A stretch of 64,000 bases of DNA from positions 1,860,001-1,924,000 of the forward strand of contig NZ_CP060707.1 in the NCBI RefSeq assembly GCF_003048675.2, given 5' to 3'. Under the pieces are notes generated by a model, which was not told where the DNA came from, searched no databases, and saw only the letters and a list, made by a program, of their open reading frames with translations. Source of the DNA: Campylobacter concisus (GTDB lineage: Bacteria > Campylobacterota > Campylobacteria > Campylobacterales > Campylobacteraceae). Each line of letters begins with the position of its first letter. The first letter of the stretch is position 1. The translations under genes were made by a program, and so were the position numbers. Shown here one piece after another: positions 55,382-63,914 of this stretch.

Positions 55382-56404
55382 ATGAACAGAAAACGCATTT
55401 ACAACCCAAGTTCAAATGAAAATTTGACTGACAGAAGAGTCTTTAACGGCAACCCACACGGTATTTTAAATTTCACCAAGGCAAAATACGAGTGGGCGTT
55501 AAAGCTTTGGGACCTCATGGAGGCAAACACCTGGTTTCCAAAAGAGGTCGATACCACCGACGACGTGCGCGACTACGCCTACAACCTCACAGAGGCTGAA
55601 AAACGCATGTACGATCTCGTCTGGAGCCAGCTCATCTCGATGGATAGCTTCCAGACAAACAACCTAGCTGACAACATCAACCCTTACATCACCGCACCAG
55701 AGATCAACGCCGTGCTAAGCCGCCAAGCCTACGAAGAGGCAAACCACAGCAAGTCCTACGCTGTCATGGTCGAGGCGATCTGTGACAACACCGATCTCAT
55801 CTACGAGATGGAGAAGCACGACGACGTCTTGCGCGAGAAAAACGACTACATATCAAGCGTCTACGAGGAGCTTGCAGGCGAAGTGACTGACGAGAAGCTA
55901 CTTCTTGCGATGGTTGCGAACCAAATTTTAGAGGGCATTTATTTTTACAGCGGCTTTACAGCGATCTACGCTCTAGCTCGCGCTGGCAAGATGCTAGGCT
56001 CGGCGCAGATGATACGCTTCATCCAACGCGACGAGATCACGCACCTGCTTTTGTTTCAAAACATGATAAATTCAGTCCGCAAAGAGAGGCCTGACCTTTT
56101 CACGCCTGAGACTGAGGCGAAAATTTATGATATGTTTGAAAAAGCTGGAAATTTAGAGATAAAATGGGGCAAATATATCACCCAAAACCAGATAATGGGC
56201 TTTACAGACGACATAATCGAGCAGTATATCCACTATCTCATCGACCAACGCCTAGTTGCGATCGGCCTAAAACGCAAATACAACGTCGCTCATCCGATCA
56301 AATGGGTCGATGACTTTGCGAAATTTAACGACCAAAAGTCAAATTTCTTTGAAGCAAAGGTGACAAACTACAGCAAAGGAAGTATCAGCTTTGACGACTT
56401 TTAA
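55382..56404 (+). CDS. nrdB: class Ia ribonucleotide reductase beta subunit
   Basis: A 340-residue diiron radical protein for deoxyribonucleotide synthesis. Metal ligands Glu and His lie in EANHSKSY near residues 119-126, where the Tyr is the radical site; a second ligand pair is in RDEITHLLLF near 220. The C-terminus ending KGSISFDDF binds the alpha subunit. The alpha gene is not adjacent. The final codons overlap the next gene by 14 bp. Confidence 0.96.
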   Translation: MNRKRIYNPSSNENLTDRRVFNGNPHGILNFTKAKYEWALKLWDLMEANTWFPKEVDTTDDVRDYAYNLTEAEKRMYDLVWSQLISMDSFQTNNLADNINPYITAPEINAVLSRQAYEEANHSKSYAVMVEAICDNTDLIYEMEKHDDVLREKNDYISSVYEELAGEVTDEKLLLAMVANQILEGIYFYSGFTAIYALARAGKMLGSAQMIRFIQRDEITHLLLFQNMINSVRKERPDLFTPETEAKIYDMFEKAGNLEIKWGKYITQNQIMGFTDDIIEQYIHYLIDQRLVAIGLKRKYNVAHPIKWVDDFAKFNDQKSNFFEAKVTNYSKGSISFDDF

Positions 56405-56882
56405 AAATAGTATCTTATCCCTTGCCTGCGTGCTTTTGGCTGGGTGTGCGAGCAGTAGCCAAAGGATCGTTGACATGGCAAACCGAGATAATCTCGTAAA
56501 TTTCCCCGCCCACAAACTTGTTAAAGTAAAAGAGACAAGCCAAGCGGAAGTCTATCAAGAGATGCCAAATGGGGAAATTGCACCAAGTTTCGCACCGCTA
56601 GGATCTGTTCTAGGAAATGATGTGATGCTTGGCATAAACAAGCAGTGTGGCTTTGAGCCAAAAGACCTAAAAGAGGTAAGAGTAGTTTCACATGATGAGG
56701 CTAGAGGTCTAGACTTTGAAGTCTGGGTTTTTAATGATCCACTCTCACAGCGTGATGATAAGATCACGGCTATAAGCGTTATTTTAAAAGCTACACCAAA
56801 CATCGGTGGCACAGATATAAACTGTAAAATTCCAAAAGACTGCCACGATGAAAAACCTGTGACATTTGTATTTGGAAAATAA
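56391..56882 (+). CDS. putative lipoprotein of unknown function
   Basis: A 163-residue protein with lipobox LLAGC at about Cys-19. The mature part has two more cysteines, in KQCGFE and DINCKIPKDC. The start is a TTG inside nrdB, ten bases after AAAGGA. It abuts the hydrolase gene with no gap. I recognise no family; it may be tied to the C-N hydrolase downstream. Confidence 0.65.
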   Translation: MTTFKNSILSLACVLLAGCASSSQRIVDMANRDNLVNFPAHKLVKVKETSQAEVYQEMPNGEIAPSFAPLGSVLGNDVMLGINKQCGFEPKDLKEVRVVSHDEARGLDFEVWVFNDPLSQRDDKITAISVILKATPNIGGTDINCKIPKDCHDEKPVTFVFGK

Positions 56883-57650
56883 ATGAGTGAAAATTTAAAC
56901 CTAATAAGCCTAACTTTAAAGGCAAAAAATGCAACAGATCGCCTAGAAGAGCTTGCAAATTTAGTTGAGGCTGCGCCTGAAAACTCTCTCCTGCTTGCAA
57001 GCGAGCTTTGCATCAGCGGCTACGACTTTGACGGCTTTTTTGCTGGGGCAAACAAAGCAATGCTTGGTGGCATGATAGGTAGCTTTGATGCGATGCTGCT
57101 TGAGCGCTTGCAAGAGGCACTTAGCCCAGATAAATTTCTTGGTTTTACGCACCTTAGCAGCCTAAACAAAAGCGCAGGGCTCGCTCAAATTTCAAATCTA
57201 AATCCGCACCAACCAAAAATTTATAACGAATTTTTACTTCTTAACTCAAGCAACGTCTTTCATTCGCAGTTTAAGGCTGAGCTTTTTAGGCCAAATTTAG
57301 AGCACGAGATCTTTGCTGCTGGCGAAGTGAGCGATATAAATGCTTTTGATTTTAGAGGGCTAAAGCTTGGCGTGCTGATATGCTTTGAGCTGCGTGATAG
57401 CAGGCTTTGGGCAAAGCTAAGAGGATGCGACATCATCATGGTGCCAGCCATGTGGGGCAGGGCCAGAGAAGAGGCCTACCTTAGCCTTTGCAAGGCGCTT
57501 GCGATCGCAAATAACTGCTACGTCATGATCTCAAGCTCGCTTGATCTTGAGGTCGCTGGGGTCTTTTTGCCAGATGGCACGCTAGAGCAAAGCGCAGTTT
57601 TTGACGCAAATTTGATAGCGCAGATAAAGAAAAATTTAGGGCTTTTATAA
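56883..57650 (+). CDS. carbon-nitrogen hydrolase (nitrilase superfamily)
   Basis: A 255-residue enzyme with the Glu-Lys-Cys plan: Glu in LLASELCISGYDF near residue 40, Lys in SQFKAELFRP near 126, and Cys in LICFELRDSRLW near 162. Such enzymes cleave amides or nitriles, or act in detoxification or cell-wall amide turnover; the substrate is unknown. Its ATG follows the lipoprotein stop directly. Confidence 0.85.
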   Translation: MSENLNLISLTLKAKNATDRLEELANLVEAAPENSLLLASELCISGYDFDGFFAGANKAMLGGMIGSFDAMLLERLQEALSPDKFLGFTHLSSLNKSAGLAQISNLNPHQPKIYNEFLLLNSSNVFHSQFKAELFRPNLEHEIFAAGEVSDINAFDFRGLKLGVLICFELRDSRLWAKLRGCDIIMVPAMWGRAREEAYLSLCKALAIANNCYVMISSSLDLEVAGVFLPDGTLEQSAVFDANLIAQIKKNLGLL

Positions 57651-57710
57651 ATTTTAAGATAAGCTTTAAATCGTATAATAACGATTTAAAATTTGTTTAG
57701 GAAAGAAATT

Positions 57711-58343
57711 TTGACCCAATTAGAAGCGATAAAATGCCAAAATTTAGCTAGCGACATAGCCGATGAGATCACGCTCAGTCCGCTTTTGTTTGACGCGATA
57801 TCAACAACCGAGCGTGAAATTTTCGTGCCTATCCCTGCGCATGCTTACAAGCTTGACGCGCAGCCGATACTGGGCAACCAGTGGATCAGCTCGCCACTAA
57901 CGGTGGCAAAGATGACCATGGCGCTAGAGTGCGAAAATGTGGATAACATCCTAGAAATAGGCTGTGGCAGCGGCTATCAAGCAGCGATACTAAGCAAGCT
58001 CGCACATAGAATTTTTAGCGTCGAACGCATAGAAAAGCTAGCCATGGAGGCAAAAAAACGCTTCGAGACGCTAAAGATCAAAAACGTGCACGTAAGATAT
58101 GATGATGGCAACAACGGCTGGCGAAGCTACGCGCCGTTTGATAGGATTTTACTCTCGGCTGCTGATGATGAGATCTCGCCAAATTTATTCGCTCAACTAA
58201 AAAATGGCGGCATCTTGGTCGCTCCGATGAAAAAAGATGGCAAGCAGTTTATCGCTAAATTTAGAAAAGATGAGAGTGGGAATTTAGAAAAAGAGTTTTT
58301 AGACGAGTGCCTTTTTGTGCCACTTCTTGAAGGCAGAGAGTAG
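57711..58343 (+). CDS. pcm: protein-L-isoaspartate O-methyltransferase
   Basis: A 210-residue SAM-dependent enzyme that starts repair of isoaspartyl residues. Motif I is ILEIGCGSGYQAAIL near residues 80-94, preceded by the substrate-binding ISSPLTVAKM. The start is TTG at 57711, eight bases after AGGAAAG; a TTG 18 bp upstream has no site. A terminator follows. Confidence 0.93.
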   Translation: MTQLEAIKCQNLASDIADEITLSPLLFDAISTTEREIFVPIPAHAYKLDAQPILGNQWISSPLTVAKMTMALECENVDNILEIGCGSGYQAAILSKLAHRIFSVERIEKLAMEAKKRFETLKIKNVHVRYDDGNNGWRSYAPFDRILLSAADDEISPNLFAQLKNGGILVAPMKKDGKQFIAKFRKDESGNLEKEFLDECLFVPLLEGRE

Positions 58344-58359
58344 AGGCTTTTACCTCTAC
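58340..58359. terminator. bidirectional terminator after pcm
   Basis: GTAGAGG and CCTCTAC form a 7-bp stem with a six-base loop between convergent genes. Confidence 0.65.
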
Positions 58360-58361
58360 AA

Positions 58362-58844
58362 CTACCACCTAACTAGCCACTCACCGTTAGGGTGCTGCGT
58401 AAATATAAGATCATCAAATTTTGTAGTTTCTTCGCCATCTGCTGTGATAAATGTAACACTAAAACTAAATGCGTTTTTGGCAATAAATTTCACATTTTCT
58501 ATACTCAAGATATCGACGTTGTCGCTACAAGTGCCACTAGCCCTTTTTAAATGGCTATCATCTCTTCTTAGCGCAGGTGCCCTTGTGCCACCTTCCATGA
58601 ATTTATCATTTTTATTAGCCTTATAACATGCCATATTTGCTAAAAATTCCTGCATCCTAGGCTTTGCGCTGTCAAATTTCGCTTGATACTCTTTTGGCAC
58701 CTTAATGCCAAAAATAGCACCTGGCACCGTCTGAGCAACTAAATTTCTACTTTTTGTTAGCGTTGGCTCACTTTTTGGTTCGCAAAAGGCAAAGCTACTA
58801 AAAACGGCACAGAGCGCAATGACAAGAAGCGATTTTGTTTTCAT
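58362..58844 (-). CDS. secreted protein of unknown function
   Basis: A 160-residue protein with a signal peptide (MKTKSLLVIALCAVFSSFAF). The mature part is basic and has cysteines in MACYKANKND and GTCSDNVD that may pair. GGAG precedes the ATG. Homology not recognised; its neighbour is an outer-membrane barrel. Confidence 0.7.
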   Translation of the reverse strand: MKTKSLLVIALCAVFSSFAFCEPKSEPTLTKSRNLVAQTVPGAIFGIKVPKEYQAKFDSAKPRMQEFLANMACYKANKNDKFMEGGTRAPALRRDDSHLKRASGTCSDNVDILSIENVKFIAKNAFSFSVTFITADGEETTKFDDLIFTQHPNGEWLVRW

Positions 58845-58937
58845 TTTTCTCCTTTTTAAATAAGAGCCATTCTATCTTGTGCTACTTAAAAGTTGCTTGA
58901 GTTATAAATTTAAAGAATAAATGTGAGTTTTTAGGAG

Positions 58938-58959
58938 AGGCAAAGCCTAAGCCTTGCCT
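58938..58959 (-). terminator. terminator of the first beta-barrel gene
   Basis: AGGCAA and TTGCCT form the base of a stem just downstream of the gene, with a GC/GC pair inside and CTCC then T's on the minus strand after it. Confidence 0.5.
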
Positions 58960-58973
58960 TGAATTAGAATTTA

Positions 58974-59558
58974 TTAGAATTTATAAGTGTAGCCTGTGTA
59001 AATTCCAACACTTGTATCCCTTAGCTGAGCGCCACTATTTTTCTTATAAAATGTCTTATCAGCCTTTAAGCCAAACTCAAGCGCGTTGTGAGCGTCAAAT
59101 GAGTAGATACCACCAGCTTTTGCGCCAACTAGCAAGCCTTTGAAATTTTTCTTGCTAGTTTCGTTTTCAAAGCTTTGTCTAACACTTAGATAGCCAAGAC
59201 CAGCGTAACCGCCAAGCACGGCTTTAAAGTTTTCTGTGATGTTTGGTGTGTAGTCAGCGCCTGCTAAAAGCTTATGTTTACTCCATTTTGCGTCTGCTTC
59301 GCCAGCATTTTTTCTAGCTTTAAAGTCGTAGTAGTAGCCACCATACGCTCTATAGCTGTCAAAATCATAACCGCCATAAAAGCCAAGTCCGTAGTGACCT
59401 TTGTTGAAGTTATTTTTTTCGCTTTTTGCGATATTTTTAGTTTTGATCTTTGAGTTGAACGAATAATCGCCCTCGCCACCGACAAATGCACCTTGCGCAA
59501 GTGCAGCTGAACTAACTAAAGCTAAAACCAAGCTTGATTTTACAAGTAAATTTTTCAT
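58974..59558 (-). CDS. small outer-membrane beta-barrel protein, paralogue 1
   Basis: A 194-residue protein with signal peptide (to Ala near residue 22) and the pattern GGEGDYSF, GLGFYGGYDFDSYRAYGGYYYDF, ADYTPNITENFKAVLGGY, and the terminal aromatic beta-signal GYTYKF. This is an eight- to ten-strand porin-like barrel of the OmpX/OMP_b-brl kind. GGAG before the ATG. Two relatives lie at 60463 and 63146 with the same ordered motifs. Confidence 0.85.
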   Translation of the reverse strand: MKNLLVKSSLVLALVSSAALAQGAFVGGEGDYSFNSKIKTKNIAKSEKNNFNKGHYGLGFYGGYDFDSYRAYGGYYYDFKARKNAGEADAKWSKHKLLAGADYTPNITENFKAVLGGYAGLGYLSVRQSFENETSKKNFKGLLVGAKAGGIYSFDAHNALEFGLKADKTFYKKNSGAQLRDTSVGIYTGYTYKF

Positions 59559-59727
59559 ACTTCTCCTTTAAAAATTTTCGTGATTTTACTATTACGCGTT
59601 TAATCTATATGAAATTTAAATTTAACAAAGCCCTATTTTTCGCTCTTTTCAGCCTATAAAATTTAAATTTATTTATATTTACTATTAAATTTTAAAATTA
59701 GAAGAAATTTTCATCAAAGGAGAGAAA

Positions 59728-59946
59728 ATGGCACTAGATAAAGAACTAGTAAATTTCGGTGAAGAGCATGAGCTAAATGCGATCCTTTCAAAATTTGGCA
59801 AATCACAAAGCCAAAAAAATAGAGCAACACTTGGCGAGATTGGCAAAAAATGCAAAGAAAAACTTGCTAAAAGAGTGCTAACTCAAGACGAATTTGGTGA
59901 GTTTGTAAAAGCACACCTAAAAGAGCTTGAAGATAAAAAAGCTTAA
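59728..59946 (+). CDS. small basic protein of unknown function
   Basis: A 72-residue cytoplasmic helical protein, MALDKELVNFGEEHELNAIL at the start, Lys- and Glu-rich. A strong AAAGGAG lies before the ATG, and a terminator follows the stop, so it is probably expressed. No family recognised. Confidence 0.75.
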   Translation: MALDKELVNFGEEHELNAILSKFGKSQSQKNRATLGEIGKKCKEKLAKRVLTQDEFGEFVKAHLKELEDKKA

Positions 59947-59973
59947 ATTTCTGGGGGAGAGCCCAGAAAATTT
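59945..59973. terminator. terminator between two convergent small genes
   Basis: AAATTTCTGGG and CCCAGAAAATTT pair around a six-base loop; it lies between convergent stops. Confidence 0.7.
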
Positions 59974-60355
59974 ATTTGCAATCCTCTTTTGTCAAATTTA
60001 TCACAGCAAAATTTTTGCCGTTCTCGTAGTTATATATCCACGAGGCTTTGTCGATAAGAGGATTTTTACTGCTACAAAAGTCCTCTTTTAGCATTTCAGT
60101 CTGCAACTTTTTAAACTCATCTATCTGCTCTTTAGTAATTTTACTAAATTTAATATCTTCACTATCATTTATAACAAACGTGGTTTTTAGGGTCTCATTT
60201 TCACATGTAGCACCCATTATTACACTATTTTCATCGACCCTTGTGGGAGCTGGCTCATCGATCATGCTTACAACAGCTTTAATAAATGCGTTATCACAAT
60301 CAACCGCAAACGTAGAGGTCAAGAGCATAGATAGAGACAATATTATTTTCTTCAT
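59972..60355 (-). CDS. secreted protein of unknown function
   Basis: A 127-residue protein with a signal peptide (MKKIILSLSMLLTSTFA). Cysteines in VDCDNAF, GATCENE, DFCSSKN and the terminal KEDCK allow two disulfides. AAAGGAT before the ATG. It lies between two outer-membrane barrel genes. No family recognised. Confidence 0.7.
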   Translation of the reverse strand: MKKIILSLSMLLTSTFAVDCDNAFIKAVVSMIDEPAPTRVDENSVIMGATCENETLKTTFVINDSEDIKFSKITKEQIDEFKKLQTEMLKEDFCSSKNPLIDKASWIYNYENGKNFAVINLTKEDCK

Positions 60356-60410
60356 TTTGCATCCTTTTTGGAAAGTATATTAAATTTAGTTGTAAAAATA
60401 CTAGAAAGAT

Positions 60411-60440
60411 AAATTTGCGCCCAAACTAAGACGCAAATTT
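60411..60440 (-). terminator. terminator of the second beta-barrel gene
   Basis: AAATTTGCG and CGCAAATTT form a 9-bp stem around a 12-base loop, 22 bp after the stop. Confidence 0.6.
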
Positions 60441-60462
60441 CTTAAGGAGGGAATGTTTAATA

Positions 60463-61056
60463 TTAAAATTTATAAGTGTAGCCTACGTAAAGACCGATAT
60501 TGCTCTCTCTAACCCTGCTAACATCATCTGCTTTGTAGAAAGTATAGTCAGTTTTCATACCAGCTTCTAGGATGTTGTTTTGATCAAGTAGGTACTCAGC
60601 ACCAAATTTAGCACCTAAAACAAATCCTGTGTCATAGAATTTATGATCCGTGTCATCTCTACTTATCAAAAGTCTAGATACGCCAGTGTAGCCACCTAAA
60701 ACAAGCTTAATATCTTCAGTGATGCTTGGAGTATAGTCGGCTCCAGCTAATAAGCTATGTTTTTTCCATTTAACAGTAAATCTGTCATCATCATCTTCTA
60801 TTTGTTTTTTTGTTTGAAAGCTATAAAAATAAGCACCATAAGCTCTGAAGCTGTCAAAATCATAACCAGCTTTTACGCCGCTGTTAAATTGACCTTTTCT
60901 GACACTTGCGCTCTCGCCGTCTGTTGTTTTTTCTTTCCAGTTTGACGCAAAAGAGTAACCGCCCTCGTAACCAATAAATGCTCCCTCTGCCATAGCAAAT
61001 GAGCAAACCACACATGCAATCATGCTAGCTTTCAAAAATGAACTTTTCATTTTCAA
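60463..61056 (-). CDS. small outer-membrane beta-barrel protein, paralogue 2
   Basis: A 197-residue relative of the 58974 gene: signal peptide, GYEGGYSF, AGYDFDSFRAYGAYFYSF, AGADYTPSITEDIKLVLGGY and terminal GYTYKF. Loops between strands differ from the other copies, for example KKQIEDDDDRF, while strands are kept. AAAGGA before the ATG. Confidence 0.85.
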   Translation of the reverse strand: MKMKSSFLKASMIACVVCSFAMAEGAFIGYEGGYSFASNWKEKTTDGESASVRKGQFNSGVKAGYDFDSFRAYGAYFYSFQTKKQIEDDDDRFTVKWKKHSLLAGADYTPSITEDIKLVLGGYTGVSRLLISRDDTDHKFYDTGFVLGAKFGAEYLLDQNNILEAGMKTDYTFYKADDVSRVRESNIGLYVGYTYKF

Positions 61057-61221
61057 TCCTTTAAAAATATAATGTAAATGTAATTTTACGGATTTTTATT
61101 TAAAATATTATTAATTTATAATATTAAATAAGCATTGATAAATTTATTTTGTTTATATAGTACCTATCTTATGGATTTATAAAGATAAATTTATAAAATT
61201 TTTAATTATTAAAAAGCAACA

Positions 61222-61249
61222 CCTAGTCGTTAAATTTCAAACGACTAGG
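61222..61249 (-). terminator. recJ terminator
   Basis: CCTAGTCGTT and AACGACTAGG form a 10-bp stem just after the recJ stop; on the minus strand it continues to GTTGCTTTTT. Confidence 0.75.
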
Positions 61250-61256
61250 CAGAAAG

Positions 61257-62831
61257 CTATAAAATTTCTCGTATAAGAAGCTGTGGCGTAACAAGCCCGC
61301 GGAACGAATTTTTAGACACGCAAAAGATGATATCCACCATCTCACCCACTCTAACGTGCCTTGTGAAGTTAAAAAATAGCGCCTCAAGCGTTTTATTGTC
61401 TTTTTGCAAGATTAGTTTTAAGTGGTTTTGATCCCTGCCTATAAGCCTTTCGTTTTTAACGACGGCATTTTCTATCTTAAAGACTGGGCGTGGATTTTTC
61501 TGTCCATACGGCTCATAAAATTCCAAAATTTCAAGTAGCTCAAAGTCGATCTCGCTTGGCATTATGTCGCCAAGTAGCTCATCTGAGCTTTTGCACTCTT
61601 GCATATTTAGGCATGAGCAGCTTTTGTTTATCGCCTCTTTAAATTTTTCCAAATTTTCAGGCGCAAGAGTTAGCCCTGCTGCACCTTTGTGGCCGCCGTA
61701 GCTTGTTAGCAGATCTTCGTGGCTTGCGATGAGCGATAAAATATCAAGCTTGCCAACGCTTCTAGCACTGCCTTTTGCGCGGCCTTTATCGATGCTAAAG
61801 ACGATAGCTGGCTTTGCAAAGTGCTTCGCAAGGCGGCTAGCTACAATGCCTATCACACCCTCATGCCACTGCTCTCCCCAAGTGATGATGACCTCATCGT
61901 CCTCTTTTACGTCCTTTAGCGAGCACTCAAAGAGTTGGCGCTCCTCCTCTTTTCTGGAGTTGTTAAACTCAATGATCGTATCAAGGTAGTTGTAAGCCTC
62001 TTCGATGCTCTTTGCACGCAAGAAGTTAAATGAATTCATCGCATCATCCATGCGTCCGGCTGAATTTATAAGAGGCGCTATAAGAAAGCTGATATCATCA
62101 CACTCAAATTTATCCTTGCCGTAAAACTCTTTTATGACGCAAAATGCCGAGCGCTTCGAGGCATTTAGCTTGCAAATACCCATGCGAACAAGCATCCTAT
62201 TCATATCTCTTAGCTCCATCATATCAGCTATTATCGCGATGGCTAAAAGCTCTAAAAACTTGCTCATATCGTAGTTTAGCTTGCAAACATCCTTTAGCGC
62301 TCCAACTAAATACCAAGCCACTTCAGCACCGCAAATTTCGATATTTGGAAAGTTGCAGTCCTCTTGTTTTGGATTGATTATGGCGTAGGCTTCAGGCAGA
62401 ACGGTTGGTGGCATGTGGTGATCTGTGATGATGAGATCGATGCCCTTTTCTTTGCAGATGCTAGCTGCCTCATTAGCTGAGATGCCGTTATCGACGGTGA
62501 TTATTAGACTCACATCGCTTGCAAGCTCATCGATGATCTCAGGGTTTAAGCCGTATCCGTCCTTAAAGCGGTTGGGGATCTTTACTAGGTAGTTTTTTAC
62601 GCTAAGATCATCAAAAAACTCGGCTAAAATCACACTTGAAACCACGCCATCAACGTCATAATCGCCAACAATAGCGATATGCTCGTTTCTCTCGATCGCC
62701 TCTTTGATGCGATTAGCGCCTTTGTAGATATCCTTTAGGGCGCTTGGCGTTGGAATTTCACTAAGTTTTTTGTGTATGTCGTTACAAAATCTACGTGCTA
62801 GTAAATTCCTAATATCCTCTTTAGTTAACAT
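61257..62831 (-). CDS. recJ: single-stranded-DNA exonuclease RecJ
   Basis: A 524-residue 5'-3' exonuclease for mismatch and recombinational repair. DHH-family motifs: IVGDYDVDGVVSS near residue 50, VDNGIS, and ITDHHMP near 135. DHHA1 motif SYGGHKGAAGLTL lies near residue 385. I chose the ATG at 62831 (MLTKED), which fits the family; an upstream in-frame TTG has no binding site. It is shorter than the E. coli enzyme by about 50 residues, usual here. Confidence 0.95.
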   Translation of the reverse strand: MLTKEDIRNLLARRFCNDIHKKLSEIPTPSALKDIYKGANRIKEAIERNEHIAIVGDYDVDGVVSSVILAEFFDDLSVKNYLVKIPNRFKDGYGLNPEIIDELASDVSLIITVDNGISANEAASICKEKGIDLIITDHHMPPTVLPEAYAIINPKQEDCNFPNIEICGAEVAWYLVGALKDVCKLNYDMSKFLELLAIAIIADMMELRDMNRMLVRMGICKLNASKRSAFCVIKEFYGKDKFECDDISFLIAPLINSAGRMDDAMNSFNFLRAKSIEEAYNYLDTIIEFNNSRKEEERQLFECSLKDVKEDDEVIITWGEQWHEGVIGIVASRLAKHFAKPAIVFSIDKGRAKGSARSVGKLDILSLIASHEDLLTSYGGHKGAAGLTLAPENLEKFKEAINKSCSCLNMQECKSSDELLGDIMPSEIDFELLEILEFYEPYGQKNPRPVFKIENAVVKNERLIGRDQNHLKLILQKDNKTLEALFFNFTRHVRVGEMVDIIFCVSKNSFRGLVTPQLLIREIL

Positions 62832-63122
62832 AGCTTTGGCAAGGACTTTTTGACGCCCTGCCAACTTTGACTAATGCTATTTGCTCACTTAAATTTACGC
62901 CCAAACTGCCAAAAATTTGGCAACAAAAATGCTTTTTTTTCATTGTAATCTTTCGTCTTTATTTTGAATGCTTTGATTATATCTTTTTGAAATTTAATTT
63001 CTTATAATTTTCATTGAAAGTAAGATTTTTAGGGCAAAAAACTTTTGTTAAATTGATACTCTTTATAAATTAGCCATTGTAAATTTGAAGTAAAAAATGA
63101 GAGAAATTTTAAGTAAAAATAA
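62832..63122. other. AT-rich region between recJ and the third beta-barrel gene
   Basis: About 290 bp without a gene. It holds a possible minus-strand TATAAT for recJ at 62976-62981 and a GCCAAAAATTTGGC hairpin near 62918. Nothing else stands out. Confidence 0.45.
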
Positions 63123-63138
63123 GGGGTCATAAGACCCC
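63123..63138 (-). terminator. terminator of the third beta-barrel gene
   Basis: GGGGTC and GACCCC form a GC-rich 6-bp stem with loop ATAA; TTATTTTT follows on the minus strand. Confidence 0.75.
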
Positions 63139-63145
63139 CCAAAAA

Positions 63146-63754
63146 TTAAAATTTATATGTGTAGCCTAGGTAAGCGCCGATATCTGTTGATTTAAGGTTA
63201 TCAAAATCTTCATCAGTGCTATACCAAGATCTATCTGCTTTTATACCAAATTCAAGTGCATTATTTTTATCAAAGCTATACTCTGCACCAAGTCTTGTGC
63301 CAACTAGCCAACCAGCCTTTGTTGTATCATAAGTCGCTTTAAGTGTATTTGTATAAAGTCTTGCTTTAAAATTTACAACTGAAACGCCAGTGTATAAGCC
63401 TGCTATTAACTTAAAGTTATCTGTTATAGCTGGAGTATAGTCACCACCTACTACAAATTTATGTGTTGTCCATTTTATACTAACATCGTGTTTTACGCCA
63501 TTGTCAGTATAGTTAAAGTTATCTTTTGCCTCTGTATGATAGAAGTATCCACCATAAACTCTAGCTACGTCAAAGTCATAACCGCCTTTGATGCCAACAT
63601 TTGGTCTGTTATCCTTAAAACTAAGACCATCATTGTCTTTTAGCTTTGAGCTAAAATCATAGCCGCCCTCAACTCCGACAAATCCACCTTGTGCTAAAGC
63701 AAATGAGCCAGCAAGTGAAAGTGCCAAAACACTTTTTAAAACGCAATTTTTCAT
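63146..63754 (-). CDS. small outer-membrane beta-barrel protein, paralogue 3
   Basis: A 202-residue relative of the two preceding barrels: signal peptide ending LAQG, GVEGGYDFSSKL, KGGYDFDVARVYGGYFYH, GGDYTPAITDNFKLIAGLYTG and terminal GYTYKF. AAAGGAG before the ATG. It is the most diverged copy in loops. Confidence 0.85.
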   Translation of the reverse strand: MKNCVLKSVLALSLAGSFALAQGGFVGVEGGYDFSSKLKDNDGLSFKDNRPNVGIKGGYDFDVARVYGGYFYHTEAKDNFNYTDNGVKHDVSIKWTTHKFVVGGDYTPAITDNFKLIAGLYTGVSVVNFKARLYTNTLKATYDTTKAGWLVGTRLGAEYSFDKNNALEFGIKADRSWYSTDEDFDNLKSTDIGAYLGYTYKF

Positions 63755-63885
63755 TTTTTCTCCTTTATAAATGATTGCGTAAGCATTGTATGTTTAGCAA
63801 GATTAAAAAATACTTAAATGATTTAAATTTTATCAATAATACGTTTACTTTTATTTTTAATATAAATTTGAGAGAAAATTAAAGA

Positions 63886-63913
63886 AAATTTGGCAAGAAA
63901 ACTTGCCAAATTT
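63886..63913 (-). terminator. pyrG terminator
   Basis: AAATTTGGCAAG and CTTGCCAAATTT form a perfect 12-bp stem with loop AAAA, right after the pyrG stop; on the minus strand TTTTCTTT follows. Confidence 0.8.
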
Positions 63914-63914
63914 A

